Assembly: GCA_000226015.1 (NCBI GenBank)
Contig: JH153354.1
Span: forward strand, 309,235 to 373,234
Length of the DNA stretch: 64,000 bases
Origin: Mnemiopsis leidyi
Lineage: Eukaryota > Ctenophora > Tentaculata > Lobata > Bolinopsidae
Direction: 5' to 3'
Positions within the stretch are counted from its first letter, which is position 1. Every line of letters starts with the position of its first letter. Both the position numbers and the translations under genes were made by a program. The notes beneath the pieces were generated by a model, which saw only the letters and a list, made by a program, of their open reading frames with translations, had not been told where the DNA came from and did not search any database. Shown in pieces: positions 1-13,000 of this stretch.

Positions 1-968
1 GTCTATTGTCGAGTTTAAACTCCAGATGACTTGACCAAACAACAGGGCTGTCACGGTGGGAACAAGCTGCACGTCCTTAACTCGGTATATCAGGTTACCA
101 CATCCTTCTCTCTCATCAATCAGTGTTTAATCCTGATTAATAATGCCCGGGAAAGGGAGAAGTGATATGCCACTAGAATACACTCTTTACGATCAAGTAC
201 AAACTTGTAGACGTTTCTAGAACACTGATTCTCGTTAACTAATTCTCGTTAACTAACATAATACTGAGATTACTTGTCTCTACAATTCTATATCTCATGC
301 TGGGTTCTTCTTCATACTTTCAAACAGAGATATATCATTGGTTCTATCTATGTTAAAGTTACCATCGGGCCACATTAAATTCGGTATGGATGGCAGTAAA
401 TAGAGTCTGCAATAAACACTATTGTTATCAATCTTTAATCTTCATTCTTCATTATCGAGCATCATGAGCATTGTTCAAAGGGCAGGTAGTCTATAATTCA
501 ATAGAATATAACAATGCTCTGATATTGATTCATTGAAAAGAGAGTGGTCTTAACCCTGTGAATTAATTCTTTGGAATTATGAATAAATGCCTGATGGATT
601 TAAGTTATAAGAAACATTCACGTTAATCTATACAAGATTAAGATTAAGTTAGCTGCACACCAAGAAAATATCACTCATTTTTTAGAAATTCAAAAAAAAT
701 TTTCAAAAATTTAAAAAAATGTTTTACCAAGGAGAACCAAACACAAAATCAAGGTAAGATATAAAAAAGGCCATCTCACGAAAAGATTTGAAAAGACAGC
801 CACAATTTCGGAGGAAAAGCAATTAATCAGAGTGCAAAGAACGCTATCTGAGTATACACAAAAGCGCATGTATACAACTATACACTACAACTATACACTA
901 CAACTATACACTACAACTATACACTACAACTATACACTATACACTACAACTATACACAACACACTCAC
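1..968 (-). other. Intron sequence at the left edge
   Basis: No exon is recognised. Contains the 13-bp minisatellite at ~874-957 and an A-rich stretch near 680-720. The next plakin exon is presumably outside the window. Confidence 0.4.
874..957. repeat. 13-bp minisatellite (CAACTATACACTA)
   Basis: About six copies, ending a few bases from the donor of exon 969-1040. Confidence 0.9.
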
Positions 969-1040
969 CTTGAGATTCTGCCAGGAGACGACGATTTCTT
1001 TCTGCTTGACCGAGTGTGGCGGGAACTGTGAAGCTATCTC
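969..1040 (-). CDS. Leftmost plakin exon seen
   Basis: Twenty-four codons, phase 0-0: [20 protein letters not shown] then QNLK. Acceptor TTACCAG, donor GTGAGT. Its phase matches the preceding exon. The donor lies a few bases from a 13-bp minisatellite. The gene continues beyond the window. Confidence 0.75.
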
Positions 1041-4000
1041 CTGGTAAGTATTTATCTGAAGATATCATGAAACGTATTACAATCATGCTTCACTCTTGCT
1101 TCTCGGAGATGCGCCATGCAGTACGTTAGCTGCGAGTGCAGGGATAAGTTCGTGCTCAAAGATGCTTGAAAAGTGTTGAGGATTTTGGAAGTTTACGGCT
1201 AAAAGTTGAGGAAAAAGTTTATCATCCAAATAAAAGTCTTACATAGCAGGCGAAAGGAAATTAGATGTTATTGCATGTAAAATGAAATACTAGTTCAGGC
1301 CTATTTGAAAGTCAAGCAAGTCAATGCATACGATGTTTGGAATTACAGTTTAATGAAACTACGTTGTGGTCAATAATTGTAACAAACTAGCACTAGATAC
1401 AGTTAATTCAATCAGCTATTTTGAGAAGTGATTCTCAGGCGTATTAGAAAATTGAGGGCAGTGATATCAGTGATATGAATGTCAGCAAGCACAAGAAAGA
1501 AAGGATTGAAACACTAAAACCACAATCAATTCTGCTTCACTAAGTGAAAGGTCTGCCAAGCCGGAAAAATTGAAAATTAAGCTCTCTGCTTATAAAAATG
1601 ATGCTAGGTAATGCTTGGAAAGGGAGATAATTCCTATGGCTATAGGTAACTCTTTCAGAATGAAGAAACTGGGAAGATATAAAAAAGATTCTGTAACTTT
1701 CACTAACTCAACCATGCTACTTTAAAGCAGCACCACTTACGTCATATATCCTGACGTTCATCTCGATCTCTTGCTTGTTTTTAGGAGGAACCTTCACCAG
1801 GAGATCATCGATAGTCTTCTCGGTGGTCTGACACCACTCCATCTCGACCTTGATGTCCTCCTCTAGTCCCTCCAGCTCAGCTCCTACATCCTCTGTAGGG
1901 ATGTGGATTAGAGATTGTGTCTACTTAGTATATGTGAAGTAGGGATGTGGATTAGAGATTGTGTCTACTTAGTATATGTGGTGTTGGGACGTGGATTAGA
2001 GATTGTGTCTAATTAGTAGCAAGAGAAAAATTATTATCACCACTCTTTTCCACCAACTGAAAGAAGAATGACTGATATAATTTCTCCTAAATACAGTAAA
2101 ATCTCTACACAGGGCTGTGAAAGTTGTGTACGAATAACTTACTAGCAAGTCTTGCTTTCTCCGCGAGATCGTCAGTATGTTTGATCAGGAGGTTCAGCTT
2201 GAGAGTTAACGCATCAGCAGTCTCGTCATCACCCCGGTCCTTGCAAGCCTTGATAGCATCCTGACAGTCAGCCTTGATCCGAGCTATCTCTTCTTCTTCA
2301 ACCTGTGTTATATATGTATCTGTTAGCTAATATTTATAGGCTCACCTTCAAATTTCTGAAGTTTTGATTTCGTTGCATATACAGGAAGCTTGAATTGTAA
2401 TATCGTTATAAATGATATGAACAAAGCTCTAAGTAGGGGATGGTCACGCGACTAAACAAATCCAGATCACCTCATCAGGAAGATCCTCCCACATGAGCAC
2501 ATCATCCATCTCCTCGAATATCTTCTGAGAGATGAGGTCCTTGGTCAGGGCCTCCACCTTGACGTTGATATCCTCTACTCGCTGCTTGTGGTGCATTATG
2601 AACTGAAACAGAGAGCGTTAAATTAGGGTCAGATATTTGGGTGTTAGATTAGGGCCAGATATTTGGGTGTTAGATTAGGGGCAGATATTTGGGTGTTAGA
2701 TTAGGGCCAGATATTTGGGTGTTAGATTGGGGGCAGATATTTGGGTGTTAGATTAGGGCCAGATATTTGGGTGTTAGATTAAGGGCAGATATTTGGGTGT
2801 TAGATTAGGGGCAGATATTTGGGTGTTAGATTAGGGCCAGATATTTGGGTGCTAGCTAGGTCCGGGTGGGCAGCTAGATTTGTGTACCTGGTGTGTAACC
2901 TGAACCTGACATTCGAAATTTTGTAACAAATCAAATTTGCAGATCTCCAGTCTAATTTGACAGATTCGATTTTTCCTCACTTTCAAAGGCGGCCCGGCGG
3001 TTAAGATAGAGTGGATGATGAGCATGGCTAGAAACTGCTGTAATTTTTAGCGACAGGCTGGAAACAGTTACCAGAACTCAAACAAAGATACGAAGTAATG
3101 TTGGACAACAAAGCCAGATGCAGTGCGTCGAGGCACTGACTGCTCTAGATTCGGTTCATTGGGCCTTCGAGAATTATTCTACATAAGTACATATCTCCGA
3201 GCAGGGAATTTAGGTTACCCAATTAACTTCGCTATGATCACCTAATATTTATCATAAAATATACAAGCGTGCACCTAGTTCCACAGTAATTACTGAGCAC
3301 TACAAGAATCTACCTCTAACTAATACATAAACCCAGCATTTCCATACCTACCTTCTTGAGTATTGGAGCCTCGTAAGGCCTGGTGAAGTAGACGATGGGA
3401 AGAAGTTCCTTCTTGCCGGAGTTCAGTTTAACTTCGCACACCAGGTTGTCTCCCACACGGGTGATCTGGGTTGTGTCGCCAGGTCGCAGGATCTTTTCTC
3501 CTGAGCAGGATGAGGTGAGTTTTGGCTGAATTGCTTTGGTATGCTGCGGAGTGTGCAACAGTCCGAGTCTAAACTAGCGTGATATTCTTACTTTTCAGTT
3601 TTCTAAGTATGATCATAATCAAACTATGGAATTGTATCCATAATACTTGCTCTGTAACATCTGTTGGACAAACCTCTGAGATAGACATCTCCGAGACCGT
3701 TAACTTCAGACGGCAGATTAGACCTGTCGATGAAGTAGCCGGTGGAGGGGTACTTATCAAGCTTCTCAAGCTGGTTCAGACCGATCTCGATATTCTTGTT
3801 GTGTTGTTCTAGCTGCTGCTTGTACTTGGTAGGATCCTCCTGATGGTGGGGGGCAGATTTTAATAACTTAATTTTCCTGGCAGATCAGGAGGAAATATAA
3901 ACCAATACGCACTACGTTTACAAGATTTACATAACAATGAACCCTGCTCCTACCTTGTTGGGATGGAGAAGCAGCTCGTTGATGTCGTTAGTGTTCTTGG

Positions 4001-7000
4001 TGATGGAGTTGAGGATCCTGTAGAAGGGCAGGTTCTCCTCGTAGATCTTGAGCTGGGTGTTACAACACTGCATCAGGTTGTAGAGACGCTTCCACTCCAC
4101 CTCTAGTCTGAACATGGGCTCCTGGACCAGGACGTCCAGTTCCGGGGACTCCTTGATCAGGTTCTTAGCTACCTTGATCAGCTGCGTTATACTGCTCTCG
4201 TGTTGGGTCAGCTTCGCTAGCTCAGCCTGGAATAGTTGGGTGTAAAACTGAGTAGAAGGGGAATGTCTGGAAATTTATTGGTTTAATGAATTCAACCTGA
4301 ACTCTTAAAACTCATTCTTGAAGGAATTAAGAATACTAGAGAATTTCAGATATGAAAACAAGCTGTGCACTCTATAGCCCCTGGCTGCATAGAAAATTTG
4401 AGATTCTGCTCCTTGTATCACGACATACCCTAACTTTGAACTTGAGACAAAGACGGTCGGTGTACTGTAACTGCATGACTACTACTCTACTACACCTCCT
4501 CCCAGCCTCATAACCAGAACAAACATGTTGTTCGTCCTTATCACGTGACCGAGGAACACTGAATACTACACTGACAGCAGGAAGTGCACGGTGGAGGAAC
4601 AATCTAATGGTAGCAGAGCGCATAGTCCGACAACATGGCGCCTCAGCCCGGTCACGAGACCAGACCTGATGACGGTCTGGTGGTGTTTAGTGTAGGTTTT
4701 TGTAGTGGAGATAAGTTTTCTACTTAGACTGTTGGAGAAGATGAGAGATGTTAGGAATAGGAGGTCAGGGGTGAACTCGATAAAGATACGAAATGATACA
4801 ATGACATACATACAAAGTGATGCAATGCTTTAATTGTGTGATGAGAAAAGAAAAAGTCTCAAAGAAGGATTTAATTCAACACAACCAGTTTTACACATGA
4901 ATGAAAGCAATCGTGATCAAAAGATCTGTCAAGAAGGCAATCTATTGGCAAGAGCCAATAATTCCACTAGCTTCATTTGTCGACAATTTCCAAGTTAACT
5001 AGCAAATGTATGATGTTAGAAACAATATTATTCTAGCAGTAATATGCATATAATCTGAATGGTAGATGCGCTAACAAGCTAATTATAATCAGCAGTAATA
5101 TGCATATAATCTGAATGGTAGATGCGCTAACAAGCTAATTATAATCAGCATAACATTTCTATCTTTAGGCGACAGAATTTACTTTTCAAGGAAATAGCCC
5201 TGAAAAACAAGACATCTAATGTCTGTAAAGCCCGGTTCATGGTTATGGATAGCATTTGAAGTGCAAGTGATTCTGTTAGGCACACACAGAAAAACTAGGA
5301 AACGCATTAAAGCGTTACGTTGCCTAAACGCTATTGAGCCATGTCCAACCACAGGTACTAACACAGTGTTTTCTCACAGCCAAACAAATAGACGTTAAAT
5401 ATAGAGGGTTATTTAAGAAGATGTGTATAGGTGGTAGCTTGTAGCTAGCTGCTACTGTATACTCTGTCTGTGTGGCATCTCTAGCTGATCTGCACGTGCA
5501 ATTAACATCGGTTTCGAGATAAGAATACTACAGGGCTCTCATGTCTTAATCAAGAGACACTTGATCAAGAGACACTGGATGGTCAAACAGATGAAAGTGG
5601 AAATTTCAGCATAAATAATAATATTGGATAGAGTGACACGTGATTTAGAACCAGGAAATGAGATGTAACAATGAGATACGAGCAAGCAGTAGTTCTGTCA
5701 TTTTAATTAACTCTACCACAAGACAATAAGCCTGTTCTGATTTTCCAACATACACAACTATCTACCTGATAGACTAGCAACCAAAGCTGCTGGAAACACT
5801 TACTGACTTAGTAACAATACATTTAAGTTCCAAGTCAGTAATTTTAAAAGAAGATTGACAGACCTGATACTCGACTTGAGAGCAAGGAGGCATGGCGGAG
5901 GGATCAACAACAATGTGCCACCGTCTCTTGATCTCGTTCTGCTCCTGCTTCTTGATCCAGGGGAGCTCTTGGAACACTCCTGTAGTATTGACATGTTAGT
6001 TATTGTCACGTGACAATTATCATTGTGCTGTAGTGAGGACTGAGGAATGATAATTTTTCTGGCATGGCATGTTTTTTAGGTTTTTAAGTTTAAATTTCAA
6101 TGTTTCTTATTTAACTGATAGGGGACTCTTGTTTTCACTGTTATAACACAATAAAGTTTAAATTAAAATGTTTCTTATTTAACTAATACGGGACTCTTGT
6201 TTCTATTGTTATAGTACTACACGAAAATTCCTTGAGATAAACTAGTGTAACGGGTAACACGGAGCCAACATGAACACAGAACACAACGTAACACACAACG
6301 TAACACACAACGTAACACACAACGTAACAATCAGCTCACGCACAGCACCATAGTTGCCAACGTCTTTCGATCAGAAAACATAAAATCTAAATGTGCTTTT
6401 CAAGAGAAGTTGGAGCGAGGACTTTCGATGGCACTATGGGAGCTGCTTCTGTGCAGCTGTACAGTTTAACACACAGACAGAGTCGTGGAATTTTCTGGAA
6501 GGTTAGATTATAGCAGGCAGAGGTGGGTGTGTGTGTGAGCCAAATGTTTTATTTTCTTTTTTTCAAAACCACACTTTGGAGAATTCCCTGTACATAGGAT
6601 TGTCATTGCTGAACTAGCAAAAGTTTTAATGCGTAAAAAAACTTTGAAGACCGATGACATTTATTAGGAGTCTGTACTCCGGATTCTTCCGATCCGGAAT
6701 AAAGAATCCGGATTTTAACCATGCACACACCCACTTACCCTCTAAATGATCTATAGCATCCATTCGTTTGTTCTGAACTTTATTTTGAAGTTTTATTTCG
6801 GTTTGAATTATTGCTGGATGCTTTAAAGTACGTGGTTTTATGGAATGCTGGGAAGAGAGTGCTCTGTAACACTTTGAAGAATTTTGGAGACATATCAGGT
6901 AATTGAATGTATGGAATGGAATCATTTATAGTTGCATTAACTCAATAAAAGAAAGTGAGTCAAGTTGTCTCTGGTCGTGAGAAAAACGATATTTCGCAAT

Positions 7001-10000
7001 TTCAGATTAATTGGAATTTAATGGCTTTAATGATAATACTACAATGTCAATCAATGTTAGAGGCGATATTATCGCGGGTTTCAAGAAACACCCAGCTAGG
7101 AGAATTCAGGCGCTAAAGTTTACAATCGAAGTTTACAAATCAGGAAGTGGAACTTGGAAGGTAGCTGGAAAACCTATGTGCAACAACGAACATTTGACCG
7201 ACCACACAAAACCAACCTTCCAGGAACTTCCTAAGGATGCTGAGATCGTGGTGAGATCTGTCAGCTTGCTTCTGGGTGTCGTCGAACTTCTCGATACACC
7301 TGGCCAGCACTGCGTCGAACTTCCCGTAGAGCGGATCTGACGGCATCAGACTCTCGTGTTTAGCTTTCAACTCGTCCTTGTCAGCCTGGGGGGGGGGGTT
7401 AGTGGGCTTGTCAGTCGTGGGAGGGGGGGGAGTTAGGTGGACGTTGTCAGCCGTGGGGAGGGGGGGGGGGATTAGGTGGGGCTTGGTCGGCCTGGGNNNN
7501 NNNNNNNNNNNNNNNNNNNNNNNNNNNNNNNNNNNNNNNNNNNNNNNNNNNNNNNNNNNNNNNNNNNNNNNNNNNNNNNNNNNNNNNNNNNNNNNNNNNN
7601 NNNNNNNNNNNNNGGGGGTTAGTGATCTTGATGACATGGCCGGATGTTCATTCTACAGAACTTAGGAATTTTCACTTGAATTAAAAGTTACTAACACTTT
7701 TAACAGCATGAAGCCGCTTTTTAGTTTCAAAATTGTATCAAGACTGCATAGAATTTTGAAGTCCCTCAATCTTTAACTAGGCAACAGGATTCAACTCTAT
7801 TGCGAAGAGTAAACTTATTTACAATCAAATTAAAACTTTCAGAATTCAGCATTACATACAATTTCTGTTTGATTTTGCACGTTTGATAAAGAACTGAATT
7901 GCCTTTGTAAGCTAGCTTTGACTTAGTCAGCACAAACAAAACCGACAAAATGATCGAATATTTTCAAAAATAAGGCAAAAACGACGTACTTCAAGAAGCT
8001 GGATGTCCGCTTGAATTTTCTCCACATCCTCGAGACACGACTTGAGTACAGAAAGGTCGTTGGTCCACTGGATGTTGCTGAGTCCAGTTCTCTTAGCGTC
8101 CAGCTTCTCACTCAAGTCCTTGATCTTGCTCAGGAGTGTGTCTTCTGAGTCTTTCATCTGAAGAGAACGTGATTGATAAGGACAACACGTCAAGCGAGGA
8201 CGTTAGATATTTATGATTCTTTGACTCGAACGAGCTAACCTTATAGACGTTGCGAACTATCTTCGTGGACGAATTGGAGTGGCTAAGGACAATTTTGTGA
8301 CCTCTGATCCATATATATGGGTCGATATATGCTGAGACATTATCTACAAGCATTCACGACTAACAGAAATCGTCTCAAAGCGAACAAAGAGAAAAACGCG
8401 TATCTAGGCGTTTCCAGGTACCCTGCATGCAACACGTAAAACTGATAATTATCTAACTAATTAATATAGCATTATATCTTACATGCTGGGAAATGAAAGC
8501 CCTGTAATCCTCGACAATCTGTTCGAACTCAGTGTTGAGTTCGTCTATCTTCACAGCTATGGGGGTGATGGTGTCGGTGTCCGTGGCGTACTCTGCTACC
8601 TCGTTGTACTTCTTGGTTATGTTGTCCAGATCTGCCGTGATGACGTCGATAAAACCGTCTATACGGTCGCAGTCTCGCTTGATCTCGGGCTGGCTAGCTT
8701 TAGGCCACACCAATTTACCCACGCTCACTTCCCCGGCCAACTGTCGGAGTTTCTCCTTGACGGAGCCGCAGTCCACGTCTATCTTTTCTAGATCTGATCC
8801 CTCGTTCTCCTTCCTGCGGGGTGTCACGTGTTATAGTTGTGTCACGTGTTTTAGTTGTGTCACGTGTTATAGTTGTGTCACGTGTTTTAGTTGTGTCACG
8901 TGTTTTATTTGTGTCACGTGTAATAGTTGTGTAACGTGTTTTAGTTGTGTCACGTGTTATAGTTGTTTCACGTGATTTAGCTGTGTCACGTGTAATAGTT
9001 GTGTCACGTGTTATAGTTGTGTCACGTGTTTTAGTTGTATCACGTGATTTAGTTGTTTCAAAGTGTCATCATACAAAATCCAGATCTAAATAGCCCCAAA
9101 ACCTTTCCAAACTTGGGAAACTTTTATCATGAATGTCTAAAAGTTTCAACCAAGCCATTAAACAAACGAATACAAACAATCGAATACAGACAAACAAGCA
9201 GACAAATGAAGACAAACAAAGACAGAAGACCTACAACAGGTAGAACGTGTGTTACTATTTACTTGAGGAAGGACATCAGGGAAAATGCCGTGACAAACAT
9301 CAGGACAAGCTGACGTCCCGTGAGAACAAAACATAGAACCACTAGTCAGGTTACCGCATCGCAGAAACAGAAAGTCATTACTGTCAAGTGCAAAAACGTG
9401 TGAAAACAGAGCCTGCAGCGGCGATGTAGGATGAGAAATGAACCCGCCTGTGCTTTCTGCTGAGTGCATTTCATTGATCATTAGCTAACGCATTAATCAG
9501 TACATTTCTTAATAGTTGTGCTTGTTATTTCAAGGAAGCCTAATGTGCAATACAAGTACATTTTAAGACGTCTTTGACATAACTGTACAACATTTGACAA
9601 CAGAACTACCGAGCAAAAAAGATGAATGTACCACGATTCAATGACTCAGATTTTTGCAAAAGTCAGGTACTTCACGTAATTTATCGCATTCATTCCATAC
9701 GTCTATATCTCATTCCAAGATATTTTTGAATTTTTGGATCATTGCCATTCGATTTTATAGAAAGGCACCGCTTTCACTGCGCTTATGAAAAAATTCAGAA
9801 CAAAACACTAAACCAAAACGAAAGACCAGATATTGCTTACAGCATCATAGACTGGTACCATGCAGGAATAGATATCATGTCTTCAAGAATCGGAAGTCTG
9901 CACAGTTACCCTGATGTTCCAGCTCTGTACCCCTGGTTACCCTGGTTACCCAGGTTACCCTGGTTACCCTGGTTATCCTGGTCCCCGGTAACCCTTCAAA

Positions 10001-13000
10001 GAGTTCTAGTCAACCAGGGTCCTCGTATCAAGGAGACGGCTGCACTGTTCCACTATACCCTGAGCTCCCCGGTCTCCCCGGCCTTGCTAACAGCAGGGAC
10101 TTTTAGTCAAGTATTGAGAAATAAAAATGTGCAGAAATAGGGAAAATATCGGCCAAAGTAAAGGGGAAAATCGTTAAGATATTTGGTAATTTTTGTAAGG
10201 TTGCTGTTTAAAACGTTTTCAATCGATGAACTTGAACGCGATACGGATCTAAGTAAGATTTCTTTCAATAGACTTAAAATTGTCGGTGGATAGATGTTAT
10301 AAAAAGTGGAAAAAGAACGATTTACTACAACAAGGACTCAGATTATCGTCCTGAACCGACTGTGAATGACACCTGACATCAGATACCTTTCATTCCATCA
10401 ATAATTACGCAACATCAGGTACGGCCCAAACAGTGAAATTAATCAATTAAGGGCTCTAATTCAACATGGTTAAAGGCAAACACAGAAAAATTAAGTCTAT
10501 GTGATCGGAACTGAAGTTTAAACTGCAAAGCTAACCAAGAAAACTCCCGAAAATCAAATTAATTCGACAGGAAATACGTAGTGAAGGCGGGAACATACCG
10601 AACCGTATCAGTGTTCTCGTATTACCAGAACAAGATACAAACAATACACCCATCATGGCATCTAGCCTAGCTCCAGAACAGCAGAACAACGAGAATACCT
10701 AATACTACAACAACAACAAACTGTACACAAGCTTAACTCTGAAAGTTCTTCAAACAACAAAAAGTTTGTGTGAGCTTCATCCAACCCTCATGTAATCCCA
10801 TCGCCGGAATTCCAGCATATTTAGAAGGGATAATGGCGGGATATGCCTAAGATACAAACATTTACATGCCGATGTAGTTAACAACTCACTTCTTGAGGAG
10901 GTTCAACAGTTTTTGTTCTCGTCCCTTCTTGGCGTTCAGAGCGACGTTAAAACTCTCGGACAGATCTTTAGGTGTGAGAGCCTCGTCCGTGATGATCGTC
11001 AGCTGCTCCGGCTCGGTCTTACCTGGAGGGAACAAAATAATAACGATCAACAAGCAGCTAAGAGCTGGCACATATTTCGAAGATTGTATTATAACAAAAC
11101 AAAGGACAGTGGTCGTGTAGTCGCCGGGATGGTGGGAGACAAATCTAACAAGGGACAGACGTTCCCACAGTTCATATCTACAGTGGTCAGCAAGCTGGTT
11201 TTGGTCTGTGTCGTGTCGTCTAGTTTTGTATACTCCCGTCTAGCTCCGTGTCCAGACTATCTGACTTTGTTTGTTCGAAAGTATACTCGTCCAAGTTGAA
11301 CCTATTGTCTGTGTCGTCAGTGCCAAAAAGTTCCAAACTGTAGAATTCTTAACAGGATCGCAGTTTGTCCGTCTTTTCTATTTTGGAGTTCCATACCTTC
11401 GAGATCTTTGTAAGCTTTAGCGAGCAGGTCGATCTCTTTATGCTTGTCGGGCATCTGATTAGCTCCGAATGCTCTCAAAGCGTCGATCTCGGCTTGTATC
11501 GTCTCTGTAGATGAATCTGCTCCAGGATTAAAATGAGGGTTTATCATGCTTTTCATTCCTGCTTCTAGTGCAAGTGTGGACACACAAGTACTGCGATTAT
11601 GAGTACTATACATTCGTGCAGGCTTCAGGCTCTCAATCTCATATCTCAATCATTCAGAATAAGTTTTTATTGTCGAGAAGTCACACACATAGTATGCTAA
11701 AGTATAAATACTTTTAGAGAATGAAGAAAGAATTGTTTGATACATATAATATTATATGTGACATCATCATACATATTATATGTGACATCATGCTCAAAGT
11801 GAAGAATGAAAATACTGTATTATGTTGCAAACCTAATTGTTAATGACGAATAAAAATAAAGAAAAAAGAGGCCCTTTAAATGCAGGTTACAGGTTACAGG
11901 ATGCAGGTTACAGGTTGCAGGATGCTAACAATAGAACTTCAGTTCTTGGAGAAATTGCTAAAGTATTTCAAGCTCTGCAAGTGGTTGTAAGGACCCCTTG
12001 AATGAAGAAACCATTACAGTATTACATGCCTCATTATGAAATGCTATACAGAATTCATAATCAGCCCAATATGGTTGAACGGCTTCGGTCACGTGTTCAA
12101 AAACTTTCATGGGATCAACGGGGCGGTATAAATCTTTTGGCAATTAAACAGTACATGTATGTAAATTGTAAGGTATAGCAATTTGCAATGAATCTAAGTT
12201 CAAGGTTTTCCATATTGATTACGATTACCGAGGACACTGCTTTTTGAGCTTTTTAAGGAATAAAGCATGAGTAAAAGTGTGCCGAAAAAAAAAAAAAAAA
12301 AAAAAAAGTAAGTGACCGAAAATAGAGAGCACGATGAGACGTGCGGTAGAGGCTTGAGCTTATTTCATAGCAAGTGAAGGGAGAAGATAAGAACAAAACA
12401 AAAGAGAGATGATGAAAAAGTTATGTGAACAAAACAAAAGAGAGATGATAAAAGAGGTATGTGAACAAAACCAAAGAGAGATGATAAAAAAGTTGCGTGA
12501 CCAAAACGAAAGAGAGAGAGAGATAAAAGAGGTATGTGAACAAAACACATACCGACGGTTACAGGTAGAGGGTCGTTGTCCCAGCTGTTTTTCTTGTCTC
12601 CTAGGAACTGTTTAACTGTCCTAGCGTGGGTAGCGTAGTCGTCGACTGTAGCGACCTGGGAAGGTTTCCGTAAAAACAAGGTGAAGGGAGTATCGGATGA
12701 AATAAATGACACTATATCGATTGGTGAATAAAAAAGAGAACATTAAATTTGCTTTGAAAATTTATAATTCTAGACATTTGGTTAAGAGGTTGGTAAAACG
12801 CTTTACATCTTTGAAAAGAAGACGTATTATTCGATCGATGGCGTCAAGGACTTCGTCAGCCATGATCAGGATCAAGTCTCAAAGTATGGCAAACCGTCAA
12901 ATCATAATATCTTAGAAATTTCCCCCAATAAGCGTTTATTCATAAATAAAATTGCACCAGCGAACATTGCAATCATCTTCGATTAAAACATTGTAACTAT

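Noticed and set aside
832-1047. Plus-strand ORF of Tyr/Thr repeats
   Set aside because: Product of the 13-bp minisatellite and the antisense of a plakin exon.
8820-9055. Regularly spaced repeats at 8.8 and 42.5 kb as a CRISPR-like array
   Set aside because: Units are contiguous with no unique spacers, in eukaryotic intron DNA; they are minisatellites.
11958-12143. Minus-strand frame with [20 protein letters not shown] and [12 protein letters not shown]
   Set aside because: It reads like real protein and may be a gene or transposon remnant, but it has no ATG, no supported splice sites and no recognised family; too little to annotate.
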